Below are positions 8,944-17,373 of a stretch of DNA of 58,185 nt, piece after piece. The notes under the pieces were generated by a model. The model made no database searches, was not told the origin of the DNA, and saw nothing but the letters and a program-made list of their open reading frames with translations. Within the stretch, counting starts at the first letter, position 1. Every line of letters starts with the position of its first letter. The position numbers and the translations under genes were made by a program. The stretch spans positions 1 to 58,185 of the forward strand of contig JASJDM010000052.1 of the NCBI GenBank assembly GCA_030065125.1, written 5' to 3'. The DNA comes from Lysobacterales bacterium (GTDB lineage Bacteria > Pseudomonadota > Gammaproteobacteria > Xanthomonadales > SZUA-38).

Positions 8944-9549
8944 TTAGGGCTGGTCCGGTCGGAACCTGCGCTTCAGCCAGTAGTCCACGCTGAGGAACTT
9001 CCCGGCCCCCATGGCCCAGAGTGCCAGCAGCATCACAAAGTACGTGGCAGCCCATTCAATACCGTTTTTGTTCACCGTGATGCTGCCGGCTTCGGTGAGA
9101 TAGCTGTAGTTGCCGTGACGCCGCAGGATGGAGCGGGCCCGGTCACGTCGCTCAACGCCCGCCTCAATCAGGTCGGTGCGCCACTCCCAGGGAGCCGTTA
9201 ACTCTGTTTCAGGAGCCACGTGCCAGCCGTTCTCCCAGTGGGCGGTTCCGGCCGCCACCACCATGGTGAACATCAGGGGTATGGCAATCCAGCGAACCGC
9301 CACGCCCAGGATCAGGGCGATACCACCGAAAAACTCGGTTCCCCCGGCCAGGTACACCATCAGCTCGGGCGCCGGCAGCCCCATGCTGGCAAACCAGCCG
9401 GCGACACCTTCGACATTGGAGAGTTTGTTGCTGCCCGCCAGAATGAAGATCGGCGCCAGGTAGATTCGCAGAGCCGTGGGTGCCAGGAAATCCAGGTTTC
9501 TCAGGCCGTCCATCAGGTCCTGAAACTTGTTGAGTAGACCGATCATCAT
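8944..9549 (-). CDS. DoxX family membrane protein
   Basis: The 201-residue protein has about four membrane helices and the DoxX signature region (RIYLAPIFILAGSNKLSNVEG, read as APIFILAGSNKL; then YLAGGTEFFGGIALILG). The family includes quinol-oxidase-associated and thiosulfate-related subunits, but most members lack a defined role. An insert at about 115-160 (PETELTAPWEWRTDLIEAGVERR) separates the last two helices. I chose the ATG at 9549 because AGGGGAAA lies just upstream; an ATG at 9564 has no RBS. It lies 24 nt upstream of the NDH-2-like gene, so a shared transcript and a link to quinone redox chemistry are plausible. Confidence 0.8.
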   Translation of the reverse strand: MMIGLLNKFQDLMDGLRNLDFLAPTALRIYLAPIFILAGSNKLSNVEGVAGWFASMGLPAPELMVYLAGGTEFFGGIALILGVAVRWIAIPLMFTMVVAAGTAHWENGWHVAPETELTAPWEWRTDLIEAGVERRDRARSILRRHGNYSYLTEAGSITVNKNGIEWAATYFVMLLALWAMGAGKFLSVDYWLKRRFRPDQP

Positions 9550-9629
9550 TTTCCCCTTGGGCATTAGTCAGTGTGGCTTGGCTAATTAGAAACGCCGGGG
9601 CGGCAATTTCTTTCACCCAGGGGAAAACG

Positions 9630-9656
9630 AAAAAAGGCGCCTTCGAGGAAAGCGCC
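9630..9656 (-). terminator. Rho-independent terminator of the sdh operon
   Basis: On the minus strand, 24 nt after the sdhB stop, GGCGCTTTC-CTC-GAAGGCGCC folds into a nine-pair stem (one G-T) followed by six T. This is a strong intrinsic terminator at the end of sdhCDAB. Confidence 0.88.
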
Positions 9657-9680
9657 CTAATTATTTGATTTTGCTACGTT

Positions 9681-10466
9681 TTAAACGCCCTGCCGCGTGG
9701 CCAGCATCTTCTTGATCTCAGCAATAGCCTTGGCGGGATTGAGACTCTTGGGACAGGTTTTCGCGCAGTTCATGATGGTATGGCAGCGGTACAGGCGGAA
9801 CGGATCTTCCAGTTCGTCCAGCCGCTCTCCGGTAGCCTCGTCCCGGGAATCCACCAGCCAGCGATAGGACTGCAGCAGGATGGCCGGGCCGAGGTATCGG
9901 TCGCTGTTCCACCAGTAGCTCGGGCAGGAAGTCGAGCAGCAGGCGCACAGGATACACTCGTACAGTCCGTCCAGTTTTTCCCGGTCCTCCTTGGACTGCA
10001 GACGCTCCTTGTCCGCCGGTGCCACCGAACTGGTCTGGATCCACGGTTTGATGGAGGCATACTGGGCATAAAAATGCGTCATGTCCGGCACCAGGTCCTT
10101 GACCACCGGCATGTGCGGCAGCGGATAGACCTTGACGTCGCCTTTCACGTCGGCGATGGGCTTGGTGCAGGCCAGGGTATTGGTGCCGTCGATGTTCATG
10201 GCGCAGGACCCGCAGATGCCTTCACGGCAGGATCGGCGGAGCGTCAGCGTCGAATCGACCTCGTTTTTGATCTTCAGCAGCGCGTCCAGCACCATGGGAC
10301 CGCAGTCGTCCATGTCGATCTCGTAGGTATCGGTGCGCGGGTTGTCCCCGGAGTCCGGGTCCCAGCGATAGATCTTGAAACGCTTGACGTTGCCGGCGCC
10401 GTTGGCCGCCTTGAACACCTTTCCCTGGGTGATCTTGGAGTTCTTTGGTAGCGTAAATTGAGCCAT
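9681..10466 (-). CDS. sdhB: Succinate dehydrogenase iron-sulfur subunit
   Basis: SdhB carries electrons from the flavin of SdhA to ubiquinone through three Fe-S clusters. The 2Fe-2S ligands are in CREGICGSC plus a later Cys (NTLAC). The 4Fe-4S and 3Fe-4S ligands are in CILCACCSTSCP and CHTIMNCAKTCPK. I start at the ATG at 10466 (MAQFTLPKNSK), giving 261 residues; the longer reading frame to 10562 runs into the sdhA 3' end with no homology. The gene follows sdhA by 19 nt and ends the operon before a clear terminator. Confidence 0.96.
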   Translation of the reverse strand: MAQFTLPKNSKITQGKVFKAANGAGNVKRFKIYRWDPDSGDNPRTDTYEIDMDDCGPMVLDALLKIKNEVDSTLTLRRSCREGICGSCAMNIDGTNTLACTKPIADVKGDVKVYPLPHMPVVKDLVPDMTHFYAQYASIKPWIQTSSVAPADKERLQSKEDREKLDGLYECILCACCSTSCPSYWWNSDRYLGPAILLQSYRWLVDSRDEATGERLDELEDPFRLYRCHTIMNCAKTCPKSLNPAKAIAEIKKMLATRQGV

Positions 10467-10485
10467 AGCCTTCAATAATCCTTTA

Positions 10486-12276
10486 TCAGTAGGTGCGGGC
10501 CTTGGGAGCCACCACCTCAACGTCATCAGACATGGTAAACAAATGGACGGGCCGGTATCCAAATGTCGGTTTACCGGCAGGGTCCAGCCACACCAGGGTG
10601 TGTTTCATCCAGTTCTCATCATCCCGATCCGGGTGGTCCTCCTGGGCATGCGCACCGCGTGATTCCTTGCGGTTGTCGGCGCAGACCATGGTAGCCACCG
10701 CGCAGTGCAGCAGATTTTGCAGTTCCAGGGTTTCAATCAGGTCTGAGTTCCAGATCAAGGACCGGTCGTCGATCTTCACGTCGGCGAAAGAGTCGTGGAC
10801 CTCGGCGATCTTCTCGACGCCCTCGGCCAGGGATTCATCGGTACGGAACACGGCCGCATTGGACTGCATGGTGGCCTGCATGTTGTCGCGGATTTCAGCG
10901 GTCGACAGGGAGCCGCTTGCATTGCGTATGCCGTCAAACCTCGCCAGCACTTTTTCCAGGGACGCCTTCGGCACGTCCGGGTGGGGCTGATCCGGGGACA
11001 TGGTCTCGGCGCAGCGTTGCGCCACGGCGCGGCCGAATACGATCAGGTCCAGCAGCGAGTTGGAGCCCAGCCGGTTGGCGCCGTGGACCGACACCGAGGC
11101 CGCTTCCCCGATGGAAAACAGACCGGGAACAATGGCATCGGTATCGCCATTGGCGACACTGCGCACTTCGCCGTGATAGTTGGTGGGAATGCCGCCCATG
11201 TTGTAGTGCACCGTGGGCAGCACCGGAATCGGTTCCCGGGTCACGTCCACACCGGCGAAAATTTTCGCTGTCTCCGAGATCCCCGGCAGCCGTTCCTCGA
11301 TGACATCGGCGCCCAGGTGATTGAGGTTGAGATGAACATGGTCTTTCTTCGGCCCAACCCCACGACCTTCACGGATCTCGATGGTCATGGAACGGCTGAC
11401 CACGTCCCGGGACGCCAGGTCTTTGGCGTTGGGCGCGTAACGCTCCATGAATCGCTCGCCGTCGGAGTTGGTCAGAAAACCACCCTCACCCCGGACACCC
11501 TCGGTGATCAGCACGCCGGCGCCGTACACGCCGGTGGGGTGGAACTGGACAAATTCCATGTCCTCCAGCGGCAGGCCGGCTCGCACCACCATGCCGTTGC
11601 CGTCGCCGGTGCAGGTGTGGGCCGAGGTCGCGGAGAAGTAAGCGCGTCCGTAGCCGCCGGTGGCCAGGATCACGGCGTGACTGCGAAAAAGGTGCATCTG
11701 GCCGGTATTCATCTCCAGCGCCAGCACGCCACGGCAGGCGCCGTCTTCGTCCATGATCAGGTCAATGGCGAAAAACTCGATAAAGAACTGGGCGTCGTGT
11801 TTCAACGCCTGCTGGTACAGGGTATGCAGAATGGCGTGGCCGGTGCGGTCCGCCGCAGCACAGGTCCGCTGGGCCGTACCCTGTCCGAAGTGTGTGGTCA
11901 TGCCACCGAACGGCCGCTGGTAGATGCGGCCATCTTCAGTCCGGGAAAAGGGCACGCCGAAATGCTCCAGCTCGATCACCGACGGAATGGCCTCGCGGCA
12001 CATGTATTCGATGGCGTCCTGGTCACCCAGCCAGTCGGAACCCTTGATGGTGTCGTACATGTGCCAGCGCCAGTCGTCTTCTCCCATGTTGGCCAGGGCT
12101 GCGCTCATGCCGCCCTGGGCCGCAACGGTGTGGCTGCGGGTGGGAAACACCTTGGTCACGCAGGCGGTCTTCAGGCCGGTGGCCGCCAGGCCCATGGTGG
12201 CCCGCAGACCGGCGCCGCCGGCACCAACCACCACCGTGTCGTAACGATGTTCAATCAGCGGATAGCTCTCGCTCAT
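10486..12276 (-). CDS. sdhA: Succinate dehydrogenase flavoprotein subunit
   Basis: This catalytic subunit oxidises succinate to fumarate on covalently bound FAD in complex II. VVVGAGGAGLRA opens the FAD domain; RSHTVAAQGG carries the His that binds FAD covalently; HFGQGTAQRTCAAADRTGH and HGANRLGSNSLLD are family signatures. At 596 residues it has the usual length. The ATG overlaps the sdhD stop by 4 nt, which indicates coupled translation. It lies third in the sdhC-sdhD-sdhA-sdhB order. Confidence 0.98.
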   Translation of the reverse strand: MSESYPLIEHRYDTVVVGAGGAGLRATMGLAATGLKTACVTKVFPTRSHTVAAQGGMSAALANMGEDDWRWHMYDTIKGSDWLGDQDAIEYMCREAIPSVIELEHFGVPFSRTEDGRIYQRPFGGMTTHFGQGTAQRTCAAADRTGHAILHTLYQQALKHDAQFFIEFFAIDLIMDEDGACRGVLALEMNTGQMHLFRSHAVILATGGYGRAYFSATSAHTCTGDGNGMVVRAGLPLEDMEFVQFHPTGVYGAGVLITEGVRGEGGFLTNSDGERFMERYAPNAKDLASRDVVSRSMTIEIREGRGVGPKKDHVHLNLNHLGADVIEERLPGISETAKIFAGVDVTREPIPVLPTVHYNMGGIPTNYHGEVRSVANGDTDAIVPGLFSIGEAASVSVHGANRLGSNSLLDLIVFGRAVAQRCAETMSPDQPHPDVPKASLEKVLARFDGIRNASGSLSTAEIRDNMQATMQSNAAVFRTDESLAEGVEKIAEVHDSFADVKIDDRSLIWNSDLIETLELQNLLHCAVATMVCADNRKESRGAHAQEDHPDRDDENWMKHTLVWLDPAGKPTFGYRPVHLFTMSDDVEVVAPKARTY

Positions 12277-12659
12277 TGGGATCCTCCTAATACCACCCGA
12301 GCAATGGAAAGTACGGCCACGATCATCCCTAGAATGGCCGCGAACTTGATCAGAATATGCAGCGTGATTTCAGCCCAGGGTACGTGGACATAATCCTCCA
12401 CGACCACCTGCAGCCCCAGCTGCGCGTGGTGCAGCATGGCCAGCACCCAGGCGATCAGCAGTGCCGCATGCCAGGGATCAGCCACCCAGGCCCGCACCGT
12501 GCTGAACTCGGCACCCGCCAGGGCGTACAGCCCGAACACCACCCACAGGGTGAGCGGAACCAGCGCAATGGCCGTCAGCCTCTGCATCCACCAGTGGTGC
12601 ACCCCGGACTTGGCGGAGCCCCGCCCGATCACCTTGGCCAGGGGATGAACCAGGTTCAT
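12273..12659 (-). CDS. sdhD: Succinate dehydrogenase membrane anchor subunit
   Basis: SdhD, with SdhC, anchors complex II, holds haem b and forms the ubiquinone site. The 128-residue product has three membrane helices. HHWWMQRLTAIAL marks helix 1, and MLHHAQLGLQVVVEDYVH contains the haem-ligand His and the quinone-site DY. The ATG at 12659 (MNLVHPLAKV) overlaps the sdhC stop by 4 nt, which decides the start against a longer frame. Confidence 0.92.
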   Translation of the reverse strand: MNLVHPLAKVIGRGSAKSGVHHWWMQRLTAIALVPLTLWVVFGLYALAGAEFSTVRAWVADPWHAALLIAWVLAMLHHAQLGLQVVVEDYVHVPWAEITLHILIKFAAILGMIVAVLSIARVVLGGSQ

Positions 12660-13039
12660 GCGCCACCTCCAAAGATCATCCAGGCGGTAAACGCCGTGGT
12701 AATGACGGAAAACGCCACGACCAGCCAGCCGGTCTGGTACGCCGACTTGATCTCCAGCCCCCAGCCCGCATCCCACAACAGGTGCCGTACGCCGTTGGCC
12801 AGGTGGTAGAAGGTTGAAAACACCACCCCCAGCAGCACCAGGCGCCCGAACCAGGAGCTGACCAGCCCCTGGGCCGACTCAAAGGCAGCAGCCCCCTGTG
12901 ACAGGGAGTACAGCCAGTAAACGACAAACAGTGCGCCCACCGACAGCACCACGCCGGTGCCGCGGTGGAGTATGGATGTCATGGACGTTAGCTGCGGCTT
13001 GTAGACCTGCAGATGGGGCGATAACGGTCGCTCGTTCAT
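12656..13039 (-). CDS. sdhC: Succinate dehydrogenase cytochrome b556 subunit
   Basis: The 127-residue haem-binding membrane subunit of complex II has three membrane helices. RPLSPHLQVYKPQLTS and SILHRGTG are the family signature (quinone-site Ser and Arg), and FYHLANGVRHLLWD holds the haem-ligand His. The ATG at 13039 has GGAGA 7 nt upstream. Only 23 nt separate it from the stop of the acetolactate-synthase-like gene, too little for an ordinary independent promoter, so sdh expression may depend on transcription from upstream. Confidence 0.95.
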   Translation of the reverse strand: MNERPLSPHLQVYKPQLTSMTSILHRGTGVVLSVGALFVVYWLYSLSQGAAAFESAQGLVSSWFGRLVLLGVVFSTFYHLANGVRHLLWDAGWGLEIKSAYQTGWLVVAFSVITTAFTAWMIFGGGA

Positions 13040-13062
13040 TGATTCTCCGTGCAATATTCGAA

Positions 13063-14757
13063 CTAAATCAGACAGACCTTCTGGCTGAGTTCCTCGATCA
13101 GGACCTTGACGTTTTCCGAGTAATCCACCGGCGCGTCGATGAGGTCTACACCCGGTGTATTGAGGCATTGCTCGAGCATCGGCTGGAAGTCCTCGGTTTT
13201 TTCCACCCGGTGTCCGCGGGCACCGTACGACTCGGCATACTTGACAAAATCCGGGTTGCCGATATCCAGGCCATAGTCGGCAAAGCCGCCGTGAGCCTGT
13301 TTCCACTTGATCATGCCGTAGCCGTCGTCGCGCAGGATCAGCACCACCAGGTTCATGTTATAGCGAACCGCCGTTTCCATTTCCTGGCTGTTCATCATGA
13401 ATCCGCCATCGCCGCAGATGGCCATGACTTTGCGGTCCGGGTGCAGCATGGAAGCCATCATGGCGGAAGGCAGGCCGGCGCCCATGGTCGCCAGCGCGTT
13501 ATCCAGCAGCACGGTGTTGGGCTCGTAGGCCCGATAGTTGCGTGCGAACCAGATCTTGTACATGCCGTTGTCCAGGGCAATGATGCCGTCCTGTGGCATG
13601 GCACGACGCACATCGGCCACGATGCGCTGGGGCTTCATTGGAAAACCCGGATCGTCGGCCCCGTCAGAAATTGCCGACAGTACTTCGTCGCGAATCCGCA
13701 TGAAGTAGTCCAGGTCCCACTCCGGGTTCTTCTCCAGCTGGGCAGTAATACCCGTCATGGTGGTGGCAATATCTCCTACCACTTCCAGCTGGGGAAAATA
13801 GACTTCGTCGACTTCGGCCGAGTTGAAATTGATGTGCAAAACCTGTTTGCCGCCTTCTTCCATGAAAAACGGCGGCTTCTCGATGACGTCGTGCCCTACA
13901 TTAATGACCAGGTCGGCGCGATCAATGGCGCAATGTACGTAGTCACCGTCGGACAGCGCGGCCGTGCCGATATACAGCGGGTCATACTCACTCATGACCC
14001 CCTTACCCATCTGAGTGTTGAAGAACGGAATGCCGGTCTTTTCGCCGAAGTCATGCAGGGCATTCTGGATGCGTTTGCGATTGGCGCCGGCGCCCACCAG
14101 CAGCAGCGGGCGTTTGGCCTGGTGGATCATCTTGACGGCCTGGCGGACGCACTTGGGATCCGGGGCCGGATGGCGTGGCCGGTTGACCGGGTAAATGAAC
14201 TGGGTGTCGCAGTATTCGTGGGCGATGTCTTCCGGCAGCTCCAGGTTGACAGCGCCCGGGCGCTCTTCCTCCGCCAGGCGGAATGCCTCCCGCACAAGGC
14301 TGGGGATGGTATTGCCGTTGACGATCTGCTTGGCGTATTTCGTCAGCGGCACGAACATCGGCACTGTTTCCACAATCTGAAAGCGTCCTTGCTTCGATTT
14401 TTTCACCGGCTTCTGGCCGGTGATCATCATCATGGGCATTGCGCCCAGCTGGGCGTATGCGGCAGCCGTAACAAAATTGGTCGCACCCGGCCCGAGAGTG
14501 GCCAGGCAAACGCCGGTGTGTCCAGTCAACCGTCCATAGGTGGCGGCCATGAAACCGGCACCCTGCTCGTGGCGCGTCAGGATAAGACGAACACTCGATT
14601 GGCGCAGGGATTCGAGCAAATCGAGGTTTTCCTCACCGGGCACTCCAAATATGTATTCGACACCCTCGTTTTCAAGGGCCTTCACGAACAGGTCTGAAGC
14701 TTTGATCTGACCGTCTTTGAGTTGCGGCTGAAGACCGCCGGAGGATGACTGGGACAT
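13063..14757 (-). CDS. Acetolactate synthase large subunit-like TPP enzyme
   Basis: This thiamine-diphosphate enzyme of the acetolactate synthase family is predicted to condense two pyruvates. The 564 residues show the catalytic Glu region EYIFGVPGEENLDL, RHEQGAGFMA, LGPGATNF, and the TPP motif CGDGGFMMNSQEMETA followed by DDGYGMIKWKQ. The ATG at 14757 has AGGAG 7 nt upstream. No small regulatory subunit (ilvN/ilvH) is adjacent, which points to a catabolic AlsS-like or unlinked role. Related decarboxylases or carboligases share this layout. It is directly upstream of sdhCDAB on the same strand. Confidence 0.82.
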   Translation of the reverse strand: MSQSSSGGLQPQLKDGQIKASDLFVKALENEGVEYIFGVPGEENLDLLESLRQSSVRLILTRHEQGAGFMAATYGRLTGHTGVCLATLGPGATNFVTAAAYAQLGAMPMMMITGQKPVKKSKQGRFQIVETVPMFVPLTKYAKQIVNGNTIPSLVREAFRLAEEERPGAVNLELPEDIAHEYCDTQFIYPVNRPRHPAPDPKCVRQAVKMIHQAKRPLLLVGAGANRKRIQNALHDFGEKTGIPFFNTQMGKGVMSEYDPLYIGTAALSDGDYVHCAIDRADLVINVGHDVIEKPPFFMEEGGKQVLHINFNSAEVDEVYFPQLEVVGDIATTMTGITAQLEKNPEWDLDYFMRIRDEVLSAISDGADDPGFPMKPQRIVADVRRAMPQDGIIALDNGMYKIWFARNYRAYEPNTVLLDNALATMGAGLPSAMMASMLHPDRKVMAICGDGGFMMNSQEMETAVRYNMNLVVLILRDDGYGMIKWKQAHGGFADYGLDIGNPDFVKYAESYGARGHRVEKTEDFQPMLEQCLNTPGVDLIDAPVDYSENVKVLIEELSQKVCLI

Positions 14758-14946
14758 GATGGACTCCTGCTGAAAAACCTGACCGGCCCTGGCAGGACTG
14801 CCGGGCTGGACCACCAGCACGCCACCCAAACCTGGCTCCCCTGGCCTGACTCATTCGCTCAGGCAAAAACGCCGACTGAGTATAACTCAAGCGATAGCGC
14901 GCATGGTCGATATAGAACACTGATATTCCCGGGTCAGAATGAAATA

Positions 14947-17310
14947 GTGCAAAAATATCTGACGGCCATCTGTTGTGTTGCCGCCGCAGGGACGGCACAG
15001 GGCACGGCAGCCAGTTCCGAGCTCGCGGGTCTTTCCTTGACATCCCTGGCACTGGGTGCCCTGCTGGGCGCCCTGCTGGCCCTGTGCGCCGGCCTGATCT
15101 GGCGCTGGAGCAGCGCCCGGCCGCAGTTCGGCAGCACAGCAAGGGAGCAGATCCGGCTGAAACATGCCTTGTGGGGCAGCGGTGACGAGTTGTGGGACTG
15201 GGACGTCGAATCCGGAGAAATCCACCGGCACAATACGCTGCCCATGGTCTGCGGCGACAACCGGGCGTCCGAGCGCATCGAAGACTCCCTGGCCCGCATC
15301 CATCCCGATGACGTGTGCCAGGTGCGGGACAACCTGGACGCCCACCTGGAGGGAGAAACCCCCTACTTCGAAGCCCATTACCGCATGCGCTCCAAGGACG
15401 GACCGTGGATCTGGATTCTTGATCGGGCCAAGGTGGTGGAGTACTCCGGTGAAGGCAAACCCGTTCGCCTCACCGGCACCCTGCGCAACATCAGCGCCAT
15501 CAAGAACACCGAAGACCAGCTCAAGCTCATCGCCACGGCATTTCAGAACACGTCAGACGGCGTGGTTATCGCCGACCACCAGGGCTACATACTGGCGGTC
15601 AACCAGGCGTTCACCGAGATCACCGGCTACGACGCCGACGAGGTGATCGGTGAGCAGTACATTTTCCGCGGGGGTCCGGGGCGTCCCAGCGAACAGGAGG
15701 AGGATGCCATCTGGGACCGGGTGATGGAGTCCCTCATGACCACCGGCCAGTGGCGGGGGGAAATCTCAGAGCGGACCAAAGGCAACCCCTTGCGCAAGCC
15801 GCTGTCGGTGCGGGTCAACGCCGTCATGGATGACAATGACGTAGCCAGCCATTACATCGGCGTGTTTTCAGACATCACCTTCCGCAAGCAGACCGAGGAA
15901 AACCTCAAGCGCCTGGCAAACCATGACACCCTGACCGGCCTGCCCAACCGCTCACTGTTCAACGACCGCCTGAGCAAGGCCCTGGCCCGTGCACGGCGCC
16001 GCAGTTCGCTGGTGGCCCTGCTGTTCATGGACCTGGACCGGTTCAAGAATGTCAACGACTCCCTCGGCCACGCCATGGGCGATCTGCTGCTGAAAGAGGT
16101 AAGTCGGCGCCTGCAGACCTGCCTGCGCGAGGAAGACACCATAGCCAGGCTCGGCGGTGACGAATTCACCATCGTCCTGGAGGGCATTCACAAGCCCAAG
16201 GACGTGATTCCGGTGGCGAAGAAGATCGGCAAGGCGGTGGGGGCTGTCTACGATCTGGACGGCTACGAAGCCAACGTCACTCCCAGCGTCGGCATCAGCA
16301 TCTACCCCAACGACGGCGAGGACGCGGACACCCTGGTCAAGAATGCCGACACCGCCATGTATCACGCCAAACGGCAGGGCCGAAACAACCACCAGTTTTT
16401 TGACCGCATGATGAACGCCGAGGTAACCGAGCGCCTGGACCTGGAAAACAAGATGCGGCTGGCCATGCAGAACAGGGAATTTGCCGTCTACTACCAACCC
16501 AAGGTGGATCTCCGCAGCGGCCGCATTGCCGGTGCCGAAGCGCTGATGCGCTGGTACCACGAAGAACATGGCTGGATCTCCCCGCTCAAGTTCATCGCCA
16601 TCGCCGAGGAAACCGGCCTGATCCGGCCACTGGGGGAATGGGTGCTGGAACAGTCCTGCAGGCAGGCCGCAAACTGGCTCGCAGCGGGATACGAAAACTG
16701 CCATGTGTCGGTCAACCTGTCACCGCGGCAGTTCCAGAGTGCAACCCTGGTGGAACGGGTGTCAGACGTTCTGAGCACTACCGGGCTGCCCCCGGCCTAC
16801 CTGGAACTGGAAATTACCGAAACCACACTGGTCGATAACCTGGACCACACGGCGGACTCGCTCAATCGCCTCCGAGACCTGGGTGTGCGGCTGTCCCTGG
16901 ACGATTTTGGCACCGGGTATTCCTCACTCACGTATCTGAAGCGATTCCCGCTGCACCGACTCAAGATCGATCAGTCGTTTGTGCGGGACGTCATGGAAGA
17001 CGCTGACGACGCCCGCATCGTCTCGGCGATAGTCTCCCTGGCCCACAACCTGGGCATCTCTGTGGTGGCGGAGGGCGTGGAGTCGGAAGAACAGCTCCAG
17101 TTTCTCCGCGACCTGGACTGTGACGAGGTCCAGGGTTACCTCATGAGCCCCCCGGTAGATTCAGACAAAATGACCGCCCTGCTGCAGGAAGAGTCACTGC
17201 AGGCCGCACAGGGAGACAGCAATTCGCCATCGGTATTCAGCCAGGTCCTCCAGCGAACCGCAGTCACGGCGCCTGCTGCGTCCACCGCCAGGTTGCCCCA
17301 CGGAGATTGA
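14947..17310 (+). CDS. Membrane PAS-GGDEF-EAL cyclic-di-GMP turnover protein
   Basis: The 787-residue protein could both make and degrade c-di-GMP. The N-terminus has a signal-like segment and a membrane helix (about 30-52). Two PAS domains follow (about 70-185 and 190-320; AFQNTSDGVVIADHQGYIL). The GGDEF domain carries an intact RLGGDEF at about 404, with an RxxD inhibitory site (REED) five residues before it. The EAL domain has GAEALMRW (about 529), LEITETTLVD, DDFGTGYSSL, KIDQSF and VVAEGVES. Both active sites look complete. GTG is the likely start because it gives the membrane leader. It is divergent from the TPP-enzyme gene. Confidence 0.92.
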   Translation: MQKYLTAICCVAAAGTAQGTAASSELAGLSLTSLALGALLGALLALCAGLIWRWSSARPQFGSTAREQIRLKHALWGSGDELWDWDVESGEIHRHNTLPMVCGDNRASERIEDSLARIHPDDVCQVRDNLDAHLEGETPYFEAHYRMRSKDGPWIWILDRAKVVEYSGEGKPVRLTGTLRNISAIKNTEDQLKLIATAFQNTSDGVVIADHQGYILAVNQAFTEITGYDADEVIGEQYIFRGGPGRPSEQEEDAIWDRVMESLMTTGQWRGEISERTKGNPLRKPLSVRVNAVMDDNDVASHYIGVFSDITFRKQTEENLKRLANHDTLTGLPNRSLFNDRLSKALARARRRSSLVALLFMDLDRFKNVNDSLGHAMGDLLLKEVSRRLQTCLREEDTIARLGGDEFTIVLEGIHKPKDVIPVAKKIGKAVGAVYDLDGYEANVTPSVGISIYPNDGEDADTLVKNADTAMYHAKRQGRNNHQFFDRMMNAEVTERLDLENKMRLAMQNREFAVYYQPKVDLRSGRIAGAEALMRWYHEEHGWISPLKFIAIAEETGLIRPLGEWVLEQSCRQAANWLAAGYENCHVSVNLSPRQFQSATLVERVSDVLSTTGLPPAYLELEITETTLVDNLDHTADSLNRLRDLGVRLSLDDFGTGYSSLTYLKRFPLHRLKIDQSFVRDVMEDADDARIVSAIVSLAHNLGISVVAEGVESEEQLQFLRDLDCDEVQGYLMSPPVDSDKMTALLQEESLQAAQGDSNSPSVFSQVLQRTAVTAPAASTARLPHGD

Positions 17311-17373
17311 CCCGGCCTATGCGCGGGTGATTTACTGCCGACGACGTTGTTTCAGCAGGTTTACACCTCATCC

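Noticed and set aside
14758..14946. Promoter for the TPP enzyme and sdh genes
   Set aside because: A TATACT on the minus strand looks like a -10 box, but no acceptable -35 hexamer lies 16-18 nt upstream, so I did not list it.
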